From NCBI RefSeq assembly GCF_900111365.1, contig NZ_FOGZ01000001.1, forward strand, positions 62,001-126,000: DNA of 64,000 nucleotides, given 5' to 3'. Position 1 is the stretch's first letter, and each line of letters opens with the position of its first letter. Below the pieces are notes generated by a model. The model searched no databases, was not told where the DNA came from, and worked only from the letters and a program-made list of their open reading frames with translations. This DNA comes from Propionibacterium cyclohexanicum. GTDB lineage: Bacteria > Actinomycetota > Actinomycetes > Propionibacteriales > Propionibacteriaceae. Below, in pieces: positions 1 to 7,688 of the stretch. Made by a program: the position numbers and the translations under genes.

Positions 1-431
1 AGCGCGCCGGTGGCCGCCCCACCGAGAGCGGCGCCGGCCAGCGCGCCCGGATCGCGCGCCCACCAGGCAGCGAGTCCGATGGCCACGCCCACTTGCCCAA
101 GACACCACCAGGTGAGGCGCCGGGGGAGCCAGGTTGTCCGGGCGTCGACCGCCACGAGCACGAGCACCGCCGAACCCCACGAGATCCACAAGGGCCGATG
201 CGCCGGGACACCCACCACACCCGCCAGCTGGCACAACGCAGCGAGCAGCACGCACGATGCGGTGAAGGGCCATGTGGCCAGCTTCGAATAGGGCGGCTTC
301 GAGTCGGCTCCCGGGCTTGCCGGGTCGGGCTCGGGTTGGCGGGGCAGCAGTCCCCGGGCATGCCATACCACCAGCAGCGCCGCCACTGCGCAGTCCATGG
401 CCCACAGCAGGCCACTCGTCGGGCCAGTCAT
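1..431 (-). CDS. Prepilin peptidase (A24 family), C-terminus beyond window
   Basis: Only the first 143 codons are present; the gene runs off the window's left edge. The hydrophobic protein has membrane segments near residues 8-25, 52-75 and 80-95. These lead into VAVDARTTWLPRRL (catalytic-type Asp96), which matches the first aspartate motif (DxRTxxLP) of type IV prepilin leader peptidases. The second aspartate motif (GxGD) should lie outside the window. Such enzymes cleave leader peptides of type IV pilin or Tad pilin precursors at the cytoplasmic membrane. The ATG at 431 is preceded by TAGTCT seven nucleotides upstream (439-444, minus strand), so the mRNA is probably leaderless. A different A24 peptidase role cannot be excluded without the C-terminus. 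Confidence 0.75.
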   Translation of the reverse strand, partial: MTGPTSGLLWAMDCAVAALLVVWHARGLLPRQPEPDPASPGADSKPPYSKLATWPFTASCVLLAALCQLAGVVGVPAHRPLWISWGSAVLVLVAVDARTTWLPRRLTWWCLGQVGVAIGLAAWWARDPGALAGAALGGAATGA

Positions 432-464
432 GGCCACGAGACTAGGCCGGGCTCGAGGCAGAAA

Positions 465-1664
465 TCAGCTCTGTGGACGAACCGGCCCCAAAGCACCCGT
501 GGTGCCGGTGCGGGCCAGCACCGCAGCGAGATTCGGCGGGCGATAGTCCGGACCTTTGAGCACCTTCCCGTCCGCCCGGTAGATCGGCCTGCCGTCGGCC
601 CCAAGCTTCGACATATTGGAGCGCTGCACCTCACACAGCACCGCCGGAAGGTCGATGCCGGTCTCCAAGGCCATGCCGTAGATCACGTAGACCAGATCGG
701 CGAGCGCGTCGGCGGCGCCCACGAGATCGCGGTTGCGATCGTCGGCCTGCTTCGCGCTGCGTGCCGCGTCGTCGACGATGCGCCGCGCCTCAGGGCCGTA
801 GACCGCCCCGAACAGCTCGCCGAACTCCTCGGCGATCAAGTCCATCCGCAGGCCGACGCGGTCCCGGTCCAGGCTCGGGGCGTCCTCGGCAACCGGGAGG
901 CCGTAGACCCGGTGGAAGCGTCGCACCAGGCCCTCCGGCCTGTCACCTTCCCGGCTCGAGTCGTCGTCGCTGGGCGTGGCTGGGACCTCGAAGGCGTTGT
1001 CCATGGGACGGGCCACCGGCCCGTGCCCCTTGCTCGTGGGACAGGCCACCGGCCCGTGCCCCTTGCTCGTGGGACAGGCCACCGGCCCGTCCCAGGGACG
1101 CTCGGGTTCACGAGGCTCGCCGGGCAGCAGATCGGCCAGCCACATATCGCGGCGCACGCCCCGGTGCGCGGTGGCCGCTCGCAGTCTGGCCTGCTTGTGG
1201 AAGCCCAGTCGCCAGGCGACCCGCCAGCTCGCCCAGTTCGGGAGCTCGCCGTCGAACTCGCAACGCCACTCCAGCCGCTGGGCGCAGATCGGACCGCGCG
1301 GGTCGAATGCCTGCTCGATGACGGCGGCTGCCGCCCGCGTCATGACTCCTTGTCCGCGGGCCTGCCGTGCCGTCCAGAAGCCGATGTCCCAGCTGTTGGC
1401 CGGCTTGCTCGACAGCGAGATCATCGCTATCGGCTCGGCCTGCTCGCTGCGGCGTACTGCCCAGGTGAGCTGGGTGCCGGTCTGCCACCCGTTCGGTGCC
1501 AGGAAGGAGCAGAAGGCCTGCGCGTCCTCGCGGGTGTAGGGCGAGGGGACGGTCGTCCAGCGCGCGATCTGCGGGTCCTGGCAGGCAGAGGTGACGGCGT
1601 CGACATCCTCGGGGACAGGTGGGGACAGGAACAGGCCAGGGGCATCGATGGTGAAAGCGTGCAC
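465..1664 (-). CDS. GNAT acetyltransferase fused to MazG/PRA-PH-like NTP pyrophosphohydrolase
   Basis: Residues about 1-190 look like a RimJ-type GNAT acetyltransferase, with acetyl-CoA motif ARGQGVMTRAA and a GF...RDMWLADLL ending. Residues about 235-395 resemble the all-alpha NTP-PPase/PRA-PH family (COG4696-like): EEFGELFGAVYG, then ADALADLVYVIYGMALE, RSNMSKLG and a KVLKGPDYRPP tail. Between them is an 11-residue repeat (GPVACPTSKGH, 2.6 copies) encoded by a 33-bp tandem repeat. GTG 1664 is chosen because TAGGCT lies 7 nt upstream (1672-1677); an in-frame ATG at 1736 would extend it by 24 residues. An internal ATG at 1004 could start the NTPase alone (179 aa). Substrates of both halves are unknown; the fusion is read directly from one open frame. 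Confidence 0.72.
   Translation of the reverse strand: MHAFTIDAPGLFLSPPVPEDVDAVTSACQDPQIARWTTVPSPYTREDAQAFCSFLAPNGWQTGTQLTWAVRRSEQAEPIAMISLSSKPANSWDIGFWTARQARGQGVMTRAAAAVIEQAFDPRGPICAQRLEWRCEFDGELPNWASWRVAWRLGFHKQARLRAATAHRGVRRDMWLADLLPGEPREPERPWDGPVACPTSKGHGPVACPTSKGHGPVARPMDNAFEVPATPSDDDSSREGDRPEGLVRRFHRVYGLPVAEDAPSLDRDRVGLRMDLIAEEFGELFGAVYGPEARRIVDDAARSAKQADDRNRDLVGAADALADLVYVIYGMALETGIDLPAVLCEVQRSNMSKLGADGRPIYRADGKVLKGPDYRPPNLAAVLARTGTTGALGPVRPQS
1005..1090. repeat. 33-bp in-frame tandem repeat, 2.6 copies
   Basis: Copies begin at 1005, 1038 and 1071; copies one and two differ at one base and the third is cut after 20 bp. Because 33 is a multiple of three, copy-number change adds or removes exactly 11 residues in the linker of the GNAT/NTPase fusion without breaking the frame. 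Confidence 0.9.
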
Positions 1665-1671
1665 GGCGAGA

Positions 1672-1677
1672 AGCCTA
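1672..1677 (-). promoter_or_regulatory. -10 hexamer TAGGCT, leaderless start of GNAT fusion
   Basis: TAGGCT on the minus strand sits 7 nt before GTG 1664 and no Shine-Dalgarno sequence is present, as expected when transcription begins at the start codon. Confidence 0.55.
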
Positions 1678-1780
1678 GCTTCGGAGATGGCGAAGCCAGG
1701 GTCCATGCAACGGCGGCCGGCGCCCCCTGGGGACACCGACCGCCACTCATTGCCCTGCCCGCCCGATGAGGGCTATGCCT

Positions 1781-2998
1781 TCAGCGTGAGGCTTTCGTGA
1801 AACCTGCGGCCTCGGCGGCCTCCTCACTGGAGAACCAGACATCGGCATTGGTGCGGGCGAAGCCCGCGCCGTCGGGGGTGTGGTACTTCATGGAGCGCTG
1901 GTTGCCCTTGATGGTGAATCCCTCCGGCGGGTTCTCCCCGACGTAGGAATCGGGGCCGAAGTCCTTGGGCTCGCCGGTGCCATGGACCTGGCCGCCCTCG
2001 CCGGCCCATACCTCCTCGGCTTCGTCGAGGGTCTGCGCCGCAGTGGTCTCGACATCCGGCTCGGTGGGCGGGACCGCGCCAGCCCCGCTGGCATCGGGCT
2101 CGGCAGGGGTTTCTGGGCCGCGCTCAGCCTCGTCGGCGGGTCGCGGCTCGGCCGATGAGGCGATGTGGGCGTCCTCCGAGATCACCGGTGCGTCCCGATC
2201 CTCGCCGTGGGCGCTGGAATCCGGGGTCTCGTGCACCTGTGCCTCGGCGCTGGTCTGATCAGTCGCCGGGCTCGTGAGGTGGTCCACCCGATCGCCGCTG
2301 AACTGCGTGGTCACGTCGTCGTCGTCGAAGTCATTGCTCGGCTCGCGCGGTGTCCAGCCGTCATCGCGAGGCATGAGCAGCTGGCGTACGGCCATCACCA
2401 GGGCACCGACGACGGCAAGGACGCCGAGGATCGTGAAGAACCGATTGCGTCCGCGGTGCTTTTTCTTCTTCGTCTTCGTCACCCCGCGAGTCAGCTGCGC
2501 GGCAGCCGCGGCCTTGGCCGCTCTCTTCGCCGCCTTCTTGGCCTTCCTGCCCTTCTTCGTGGTGGCCTTCGTCGCTGCGGCGGCCTTGAGGGTGGTGCCC
2601 TGGGCGTTTCCGGCGATCTTCGATGCCGCCGTCTGGGCACCGGTGGAGGCGGAATCGGCCAGCTTTGCGGCCTTGGCCGCGTAGTCGCTGTCGGCAGGCT
2701 TGTCGAGCAGCTCCTGGATCCGGGGCGCAAGACTCTCGTAGCTCTCGGTGACCTTGCCCTTGGTCTTCTCGACATAGGGCGCCACCTTCTCCTGGGCGTT
2801 CGCCAGGTGAGGGGTGATCTTTTCGTAGGCATCGGACACCAGCGGGACGACTCTTTCGCGGGCGTCCTTGACCTTGGGAGTGAGATAGTCAGCCGCCGCA
2901 CCCACCAGTTGCTCGATGGTGGCAGCCCCCTCGTTGAGCGCTCCGCGGGCGTGCTCGCCGGCGGCCGCAGCGGACTGCTTGTGGTCCTTCTGGGACAC
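1781..2998 (-). CDS. Membrane-anchored protein with C-terminal sunset domain
   Basis: 405 aa. Residues 1-110 are charged and helical, with repeats of the style VKDARERVVPLVSDAYEKI resembling apolipoprotein or LEA-like amphipathic helices. A Lys/Ala-rich stretch follows, then one membrane segment near 186-208 (FFTILGVLAVVGALVMAV). Next comes a long acidic, Pro/Glu-rich low-complexity region. The last ~60 residues (GPDSYVG...EGFTIKGN...MKYHTPDG...WFSSEEAAEAAGF) match the sunset domain seen at C-termini of actinobacterial membrane proteins and some L17 ribosomal proteins. GTG 2998 has GGAGG 5 nt upstream. No enzymatic residues are evident; a cell-envelope or nucleic-acid-contact role is only speculation. 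Confidence 0.7.
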   Translation of the reverse strand: MSQKDHKQSAAAAGEHARGALNEGAATIEQLVGAAADYLTPKVKDARERVVPLVSDAYEKITPHLANAQEKVAPYVEKTKGKVTESYESLAPRIQELLDKPADSDYAAKAAKLADSASTGAQTAASKIAGNAQGTTLKAAAATKATTKKGRKAKKAAKRAAKAAAAAQLTRGVTKTKKKKHRGRNRFFTILGVLAVVGALVMAVRQLLMPRDDGWTPREPSNDFDDDDVTTQFSGDRVDHLTSPATDQTSAEAQVHETPDSSAHGEDRDAPVISEDAHIASSAEPRPADEAERGPETPAEPDASGAGAVPPTEPDVETTAAQTLDEAEEVWAGEGGQVHGTGEPKDFGPDSYVGENPPEGFTIKGNQRSMKYHTPDGAGFARTNADVWFSSEEAAEAAGFTKASR

Positions 2999-3388
2999 GA
3001 TGTCCTCCGATCCTCGATGTGTGCTCGTGGTCGAGCGTGCTCGTGATCGAGCCTTACTTCACGCTACCCGGAGAGGGGCCCCGCCATGCCTTCTTGGGGA
3101 AGGGCCGTTGGGATTGACGACCGTGGTGGCACAGCGGCGTACGGGGCGGACCTCATGGAGTTCGGGAATGCGGCGAACAGGGACGCCGCGAACACGGTGC
3201 CGATGCGACACGGTGCCGATGCAACACGGTGCCGATGTGATGTCCATCGGCCGGGGAGTATTCGGCCGGGCTCGCGGGCGCGGTGGATCGGAGCCGGCTT
3301 GGCTTGTCGGCGAGGTCTGCAAGGATGGGACGGACATCGATTCACGGCCCGGAGCCAACTCTGCGCAACGGGCCAAGAGAGGACTCCC
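2999..3388. other. Intergenic region with two sets of 16-bp tandem repeats
   Basis: This 390-bp spacer separates the divergent sunset-domain and cyclophilin genes and holds no credible gene. It contains a 16-bp unit twice (3021-3036, 3037-3052; one mismatch) in the presumed 5' leader of the minus-strand gene. A different 16-bp unit (acacggtgccgatg core) occurs three times at 3191-3238. I see no strong promoter pair for the cyclophilin gene. Confidence 0.6.
3191..3238. repeat. 16-bp tandem repeat, 3 copies
   Basis: Units at 3191-3206, 3207-3222 and 3223-3238 differ only at their first or last base. It is non-coding on both strands as far as I can judge and is a candidate variable-number repeat. 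Confidence 0.85.
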
Positions 3389-3901
3389 GTGAGCCAAGCC
3401 ATTCTGCACACCAACCACGGCGACATCGTGCTCGAGCTGTTCGACGACTTCGCTCCCAAGACCGTGACCAACTTCATCGAACTTGCCAGCGGCAAGCGCG
3501 AATACCTCGACCTGCGAACGAACAAGAGGGCCACCGGCCCCTACTACGATGGCACGATCTTCCATCGGATCATCGAAGGCTTCATGATCCAGGGAGGCGA
3601 TCCTACCGGCACCGGCCGTGGGGGCCCCGGCTATACCTTCGCCGACGAGTTCCACCCCGACCTGAACTTCGGCAAGCCCTATCTGCTGGCCATGGCCAAT
3701 GCCGGGCCCGGGACCAACGGCTCGCAGTTCTTCATCACGGTGGCGCCGACCCCGCACCTCAACCACCGCCACACCATCTTCGGCGAGGTGACCGACGAGG
3801 CCTCGAAGAAGGTCGTCGACGAGATCGCCGCTGTCGACACCGACCGCTCCGATCGTCCCCGTGAGGACGTCGTCATCGAGTCCGTCGAGATCAAGCAGTG
3901 A
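3389..3901 (+). CDS. Peptidyl-prolyl cis-trans isomerase, cyclophilin type
   Basis: 170 aa, the size of cytoplasmic bacterial cyclophilins (PpiA/PpiB). It shows the family signatures FHRIIEGFMIQGGD (catalytic Arg of the FHR motif), the MAN...GTNGSQFFIT block and LNHRHTIFGEV. There is no signal peptide, so it probably acts in the cytosol, speeding proline isomerisation during folding. GTG 3389 is chosen because GAGAGGA lies a suitable distance upstream and the protein then begins as family members do (AILHTNHGDI). It is followed by a strong hairpin, suggesting a single-gene transcript. Confidence 0.9.
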   Translation: MSQAILHTNHGDIVLELFDDFAPKTVTNFIELASGKREYLDLRTNKRATGPYYDGTIFHRIIEGFMIQGGDPTGTGRGGPGYTFADEFHPDLNFGKPYLLAMANAGPGTNGSQFFITVAPTPHLNHRHTIFGEVTDEASKKVVDEIAAVDTDRSDRPREDVVIESVEIKQ

Positions 3902-3906
3902 TTCCG

Positions 3907-3942
3907 GCGTCCGGGTGCCGCTGCGCTGGGGCGCCCGGACGC
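3907..3942 (+). terminator. Hairpin terminator after cyclophilin gene
   Basis: A 13-bp stem (3907-3919 with 3930-3942, one G-U pair) and a 10-nt loop begin 5 nt after the stop codon. There is no U-tract, as is common in GC-rich actinobacteria. The remaining ~250 bp up to the next gene show nothing else I recognise. Confidence 0.6.
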
Positions 3943-4198
3943 GCGTCGGACGTGTTGCCCCCACGCTCGACCGGCGCCCAGCGGCAGTGCAAGGCCGCCG
4001 GCCTCCCATGCGGGCGACGAGCCTAGGGGGTGCGGGTGGCCTTCGGCATCGAGACGACACCGAGCCGGCGGTCGCGGCTCAGCGGAGAATGGGCCGTGCC
4101 CCTCACCTTCCGGGGCGCCCTCCCGCGCAACGGAGAGGTCATCGACATCGGCGAGTAGGGGCTTCGCAACGACATGGGTATTCGGCGCGGCGACCGTC

Positions 4199-4468
4199 CT
4201 AGAGGGAGAAGGTCGCTTCCAGATCGTGCTCGCTGTAGGCACGGAAGGCGAGGTGGGTGTCGGTGCTCAGCACCCCCGGTATCCGAGTGAGCTTGTCGGT
4301 GATCACCTGCGAGATCTCCTCGTAGTCACCCACCCGCACCATGGCGATGAGGTCGATGTCGCCGGTGACCGAGTAGACCTCGCTGATGTGATCGAGGCCG
4401 GCGATCTGCTCCGCCACCTCGGGGATCCGGTCGTTGTCGACCTGAACGAAGACAATCGCTGTGATCAT
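4199..4468 (-). CDS. Stand-alone Lrp/AsnC ligand-binding (RAM) domain protein
   Basis: 89 aa corresponding only to the C-terminal RAM domain of Lrp/AsnC regulators (AIVFVQV...VYSVTGDIDLIAMVRV...IPGVLSTDTHLAF). There is no helix-turn-helix, so it cannot bind DNA by itself. Such single-domain proteins assemble into dimers or octamers and are thought to sense amino acids or partner with full Lrp proteins. TAGGAT (4475-4480 on the minus strand) lies 6 nt before the ATG, which again suggests a leaderless message. It is divergent from the acyltransferase pair, but no functional link is evident. Confidence 0.85.
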   Translation of the reverse strand: MITAIVFVQVDNDRIPEVAEQIAGLDHISEVYSVTGDIDLIAMVRVGDYEEISQVITDKLTRIPGVLSTDTHLAFRAYSEHDLEATFSL

Positions 4469-4474
4469 GGCAGC

Positions 4475-4480
4475 ATCCTA
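4475..4480 (-). promoter_or_regulatory. -10 hexamer TAGGAT, leaderless start
   Basis: The hexamer ends 6 nt before the ATG of the RAM-domain gene, with no ribosome-binding site between them. Confidence 0.55.
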
Positions 4481-4553
4481 GTTGGAGGCTTCCCCCCGGC
4501 GGTTTCCCCCGCCGTGCGGCGGCCTCTAGGGTTACAGGGTCTAGGAGGCGAGT

Positions 4554-5321
4554 GTGTGGTACCAGTTCTTCAAGCATGTGCTCTTCCGGCCCATGGTCAG
4601 ATTCCTCCTGCGGCCGAAGTTCGAGGGAGGCGCCAATGTGCCCCGTACCGGTGCCGCGGTGCTGGCGGCCAATCACATCGGCGCTGCGGACACCTACTGC
4701 TTGCCGGCACTGATCGATCGCACGCTGATCTTCCCCGCCAAGAAGGAGCTGTTCGAGGGGCGCACCATCTCGGGTCGTATCGTGGCGTGGTTCCTGACGC
4801 GCGTCGGCATGGTGCCGCTCGACCGCTCGGGCGGCCGCGCCAGCGCCGGCGTCCTGGGATCGATCGAGGAAGTGCTCGCCAGGGGCAGCCTGGTGGGAAT
4901 CTTCCCCGAGGGCACCCGTTCGCCCGACGGCCGGATGTACCGGGGCCACACCGGGGTGGCCAGGCTGGCTCTCACCAGTGGCGCGCCGGTGGTGCCCGTG
5001 GCCATGATCAGCACCCAGGTGATGCGTCGTCGAATCGGCCTGCCCACCATGAGGAATGCCCGGATCGTCATCGGTGAGCCGGTGGATTACTCGCCATGGC
5101 GAGGCCAGGAGGAGGACAGCCGGGTCTTGCGCTGGGTCACCGATGACGTGATGGCCCGTATCCAGGAGCTGAGCGGGCAGGACTACGTCGATGTCTATGC
5201 CAGTCGCGTGAAGCGGGGGAATCTGCGCGGTGCAGATCTGAGCCGCTATCTCAAGCCCGCTCCCACTACCGGAGTCGAGCGCCCCCCCAGCGATGCCCAA
5301 CTGGGAGGTGAGCAGCGATGA
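4554..5321 (+). CDS. 1-acyl-sn-glycerol-3-phosphate acyltransferase family (PlsC)
   Basis: 255 aa with all PlsC-family blocks: NHIGAAD (HX4D catalytic dyad), a VGMVPLDRS region, FPEGTRSPDG (phosphate-binding block III) and a VPVAM block. The enzyme would transfer an acyl group to lysophosphatidate or a related lysolipid at the inner face of the membrane. GTG 4554 follows an AGGAGG at 4543-4548. It overlaps the next acyltransferase by 4 bp, so the two are coupled. In mycobacteria a homologous acyltransferase also lies near aroG and pknL, which supports orthology. The exact lipid (phosphatidate or PIM-type acylation) cannot be told from sequence. Confidence 0.87.
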   Translation: MWYQFFKHVLFRPMVRFLLRPKFEGGANVPRTGAAVLAANHIGAADTYCLPALIDRTLIFPAKKELFEGRTISGRIVAWFLTRVGMVPLDRSGGRASAGVLGSIEEVLARGSLVGIFPEGTRSPDGRMYRGHTGVARLALTSGAPVVPVAMISTQVMRRRIGLPTMRNARIVIGEPVDYSPWRGQEEDSRVLRWVTDDVMARIQELSGQDYVDVYASRVKRGNLRGADLSRYLKPAPTTGVERPPSDAQLGGEQR

Positions 5322-6184
5322 ACTCCCACGGTGCCGGTTCCCGGGCTGGCGCCCAGATGAGCGCGCACCCCCGCCAGGGGGTCGGCCGGCTGTTCGCGCG
5401 CAGCAGGGACGCCTTCCAGGTGGATGTCGAAGGTGCTGACCGGCTCGTGGACGGCGGGGCGATCCTCGCTGCGAATCACCGCTGGTTCGGCGACATCACC
5501 CGGCTGTTCTCCGCATTCGATCGCCCCGTCTTCCTGGCAGTCGCGCACCCACGCCGGTTCGCCCGCCGTCAGGTGCCGGTGGACGGACGCGACGACGACT
5601 CGCGCCCGGATGCCCGGGCGCTGCTACGCGCCGGGGAACTCGTCATGATCCAGCCGGAGACCGAACGCAGTCCCGACGGCGATCTGCATCGCGGCAGCCC
5701 GGACGTCGCCTGGCTGGCGCTCACCGCCCGGGTGCCCGTCCACCCGGTGGACATCGTGCCGCCGCCGGCCGAGGGCCCGGTGGGGGAGATGGTGTCTGCC
5801 CTCCTGGGACCCACGGTGCGCATTGGCGAGCCCCTCGACTTCAGCCGCTACTGGACCACCCCGGCGATCAGCGATGTTCTCGACGGGATCCTCTTGCGCG
5901 GATGCACCGACGAGATCATGGCGGCCATCGCGGAACTGTCCGGACAGCTCTACCGCGACGACACCCCTCAGCAGGCCCGCGTCCGGCTCGCCGAGGAGCG
6001 CCGGGAGGAGCGCAAGGCCCGCGCCAAGGCCTATCCGACGCTGTCGGAGGAACGCCGTCGCGAGGCGCAGTTGCGAGAGCAGCTGCGCCTCAAGGACCAG
6101 CAGGATCTGGCGCGGGCCGCCGAGGAGGCCCGCGCCAGGGTGACTGCCCGGGCCACGCGGGATGGCGAGGATCCGCGCCGTTGA
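5318..6184 (+). CDS. Divergent PlsC-like acyltransferase with C-terminal coiled coil
   Basis: 288 aa, starting by ATGA overlap with the preceding acyltransferase. The HX4D motif is intact (NHRWFGD), but block III reads QPETERSPDG where active members have FPEGTRSPDG, so the phosphate-binding Gly is replaced by Glu. Residues about 210-288 are a highly charged Arg/Glu-rich helix (ERREERKARAK, REAQLREQLRLKDQQDL), absent from ordinary PlsC proteins and probably coiled coil. It may be a paralogue that has changed substrate or become a partner or regulator of its neighbour. The reading frame is complete and codon use is like its neighbours. Confidence 0.72.
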   Translation: MNSHGAGSRAGAQMSAHPRQGVGRLFARSRDAFQVDVEGADRLVDGGAILAANHRWFGDITRLFSAFDRPVFLAVAHPRRFARRQVPVDGRDDDSRPDARALLRAGELVMIQPETERSPDGDLHRGSPDVAWLALTARVPVHPVDIVPPPAEGPVGEMVSALLGPTVRIGEPLDFSRYWTTPAISDVLDGILLRGCTDEIMAAIAELSGQLYRDDTPQQARVRLAEERREERKARAKAYPTLSEERRREAQLREQLRLKDQQDLARAAEEARARVTARATRDGEDPRR

Positions 6185-6271
6185 AAGCGGCAGGAGCACT
6201 CGCCCCGCGCAGCAGCGCCGCCGGCCTGGCTGCCGCCTGGTCAGTGGATGAGGACGACGTGCCCGGGCCAC

Positions 6272-6277
6272 TATCCT
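6272..6277 (+). promoter_or_regulatory. -10 hexamer TATCCT, leaderless aroG start
   Basis: The hexamer is placed 7 nt before GTG 6285 without a Shine-Dalgarno sequence. Confidence 0.5.
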
Positions 6278-6284
6278 TGAGCGC

Positions 6285-7670
6285 GTGCCTGAACTGATCC
6301 CAGCCCTGTCGACCCTGCGAGCCCTACCTCAGGTGCAACAGCCGAGTTATCCCGACCAGGCTGCACGACAGCGGGCGATCGACACGCTGCGCCGCCTCCC
6401 GCCCCTGGTGTTTGCGGGTGAGTGCGACGAGCTGAGGGGCAAGATCGCCCAGGTCGCCACCGGACGGGCCTTCATCCTGCAAGGCGGCGACTGCGCCGAG
6501 ACCTTCGACGGCGTGCGTGCCGATGCCATCAAGGCAAAGCTGCGGGTGCTGCTGGCGATGAGCGTCGTGCTCACCTATGCGGCGCAGGTGCCGGTCGTCA
6601 AGATCGGGCGGATCGCCGGACAGTACGCCAAGCCGCGCAGCAAGGACGACGAGGTGCGTGACGGGGTGACATTGCCGGCCTACCGCGGTGACGCCGTCAA
6701 CGGCTTCGAGTTCACCGAGCAGGCCCGCCGCCCCGATCCGGAGCGGCTCGTGCGGATGTACAACGCCTCGGCGGCCACCCTCAATCTCGTGAGGGCCTTC
6801 GTCAAGGGCGGTTTCGCCGATCTGCGTCAGCTGCACGCCTGGAACGCCAGCTTCGTGCGCGACACCCACGTGGAGAAGCGCTACGAGCAGCTCGCCGGTG
6901 AGATCGAGCGGGCGCTGGGCTTCATGGAGGCCTGCGGAGTGGACGGCGAGACGATGCGCACCGTTGATTTCTACGCCAGCCATGAGGCGCTGCTGCTCGA
7001 CTACGAGTACGCCATGACGCGCATCGACTCGCGCAGTCACGAGCCCTACGACACCTCGGCCCATATGGTCTGGATCGGGGAACGCACGCGCCAGCCGCAT
7101 GGCGCCCAGGTGGAGCTGCTGCGCTCGGTGCACAATCCCCTCGGCATCAAGCTCGGTCCGAGCACGACGGGCAAGGTGGCACTGGAGATCGCCGATCGGC
7201 TCGATCCCACCCGGATCCCCGGACGGATTACCTTCATCACGAGGATGGGCGCCCAGGCGGTCCGCGAGAAGCTGCCGCCGCTTATCGAGGAGGTCGAGGC
7301 CTCCGGGCGCAAGGTGGCCTGGGTCTGCGATCCGATGCACGGCAACACCTTCGAGACGTCCAAGGGATTCAAGACGCGCGAGTACGCGGCGGTCGTCGAG
7401 GAACTGAACGGCTTCTTCGATGTGCACGAGCAGCTGGGCACCTGGCCGGGCGGGGTGCACGTCGAATTGACCGGTGACGATGTCACGGAGTGCCTTGGTG
7501 GCGCCTTCCGGCTCAGCGAGGAAGATCTCGAGAGCCGCTACGAGACGACCTGTGACCCTCGGCTCAACCGTAATCAGAGCCTCGAGCTGGCCTTCATGAT
7601 CGCCGAGCGGCTCAACCACTACCGGTCGAAGTACGCTCCTGCGCCCCTGACTCCTGACTGGAACGACTGA
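6285..7670 (+). CDS. aroG: Class II 3-deoxy-D-arabino-heptulosonate-7-phosphate synthase
   Basis: 461 aa, the size of the Mycobacterium tuberculosis type II DAHP synthase (462 aa). It condenses phosphoenolpyruvate and erythrose-4-phosphate in the first step of the shikimate pathway. Visible motifs: LQGGDCAETF (metal-binding Cys), KIGRIAGQYAKPRS (PEP-binding Arg/Lys), DPMHGNTFE, LTGDDVTECLGGA and DPRLNRNQSLELAF. Its neighbourhood (acyltransferases on one side, PASTA kinase, polyprenyl synthase and metF on the other) is the conserved actinobacterial aroG-pknL region. GTG 6285 is supported by the -10 hexamer at 6272-6277. Confidence 0.96.
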   Translation: MPELIPALSTLRALPQVQQPSYPDQAARQRAIDTLRRLPPLVFAGECDELRGKIAQVATGRAFILQGGDCAETFDGVRADAIKAKLRVLLAMSVVLTYAAQVPVVKIGRIAGQYAKPRSKDDEVRDGVTLPAYRGDAVNGFEFTEQARRPDPERLVRMYNASAATLNLVRAFVKGGFADLRQLHAWNASFVRDTHVEKRYEQLAGEIERALGFMEACGVDGETMRTVDFYASHEALLLDYEYAMTRIDSRSHEPYDTSAHMVWIGERTRQPHGAQVELLRSVHNPLGIKLGPSTTGKVALEIADRLDPTRIPGRITFITRMGAQAVREKLPPLIEEVEASGRKVAWVCDPMHGNTFETSKGFKTREYAAVVEELNGFFDVHEQLGTWPGGVHVELTGDDVTECLGGAFRLSEEDLESRYETTCDPRLNRNQSLELAFMIAERLNHYRSKYAPAPLTPDWND

Positions 7671-7688
7671 CCCGGGCATAGTGGGAGC

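Noticed and set aside
93-1769. A 558-codon plus-strand frame antiparallel to the GNAT fusion
   Set aside because: Its translation is low-complexity Arg/Pro/Gly/His with no family motif, and the opposite strand encodes two clear domains; it is a GC-rich shadow.
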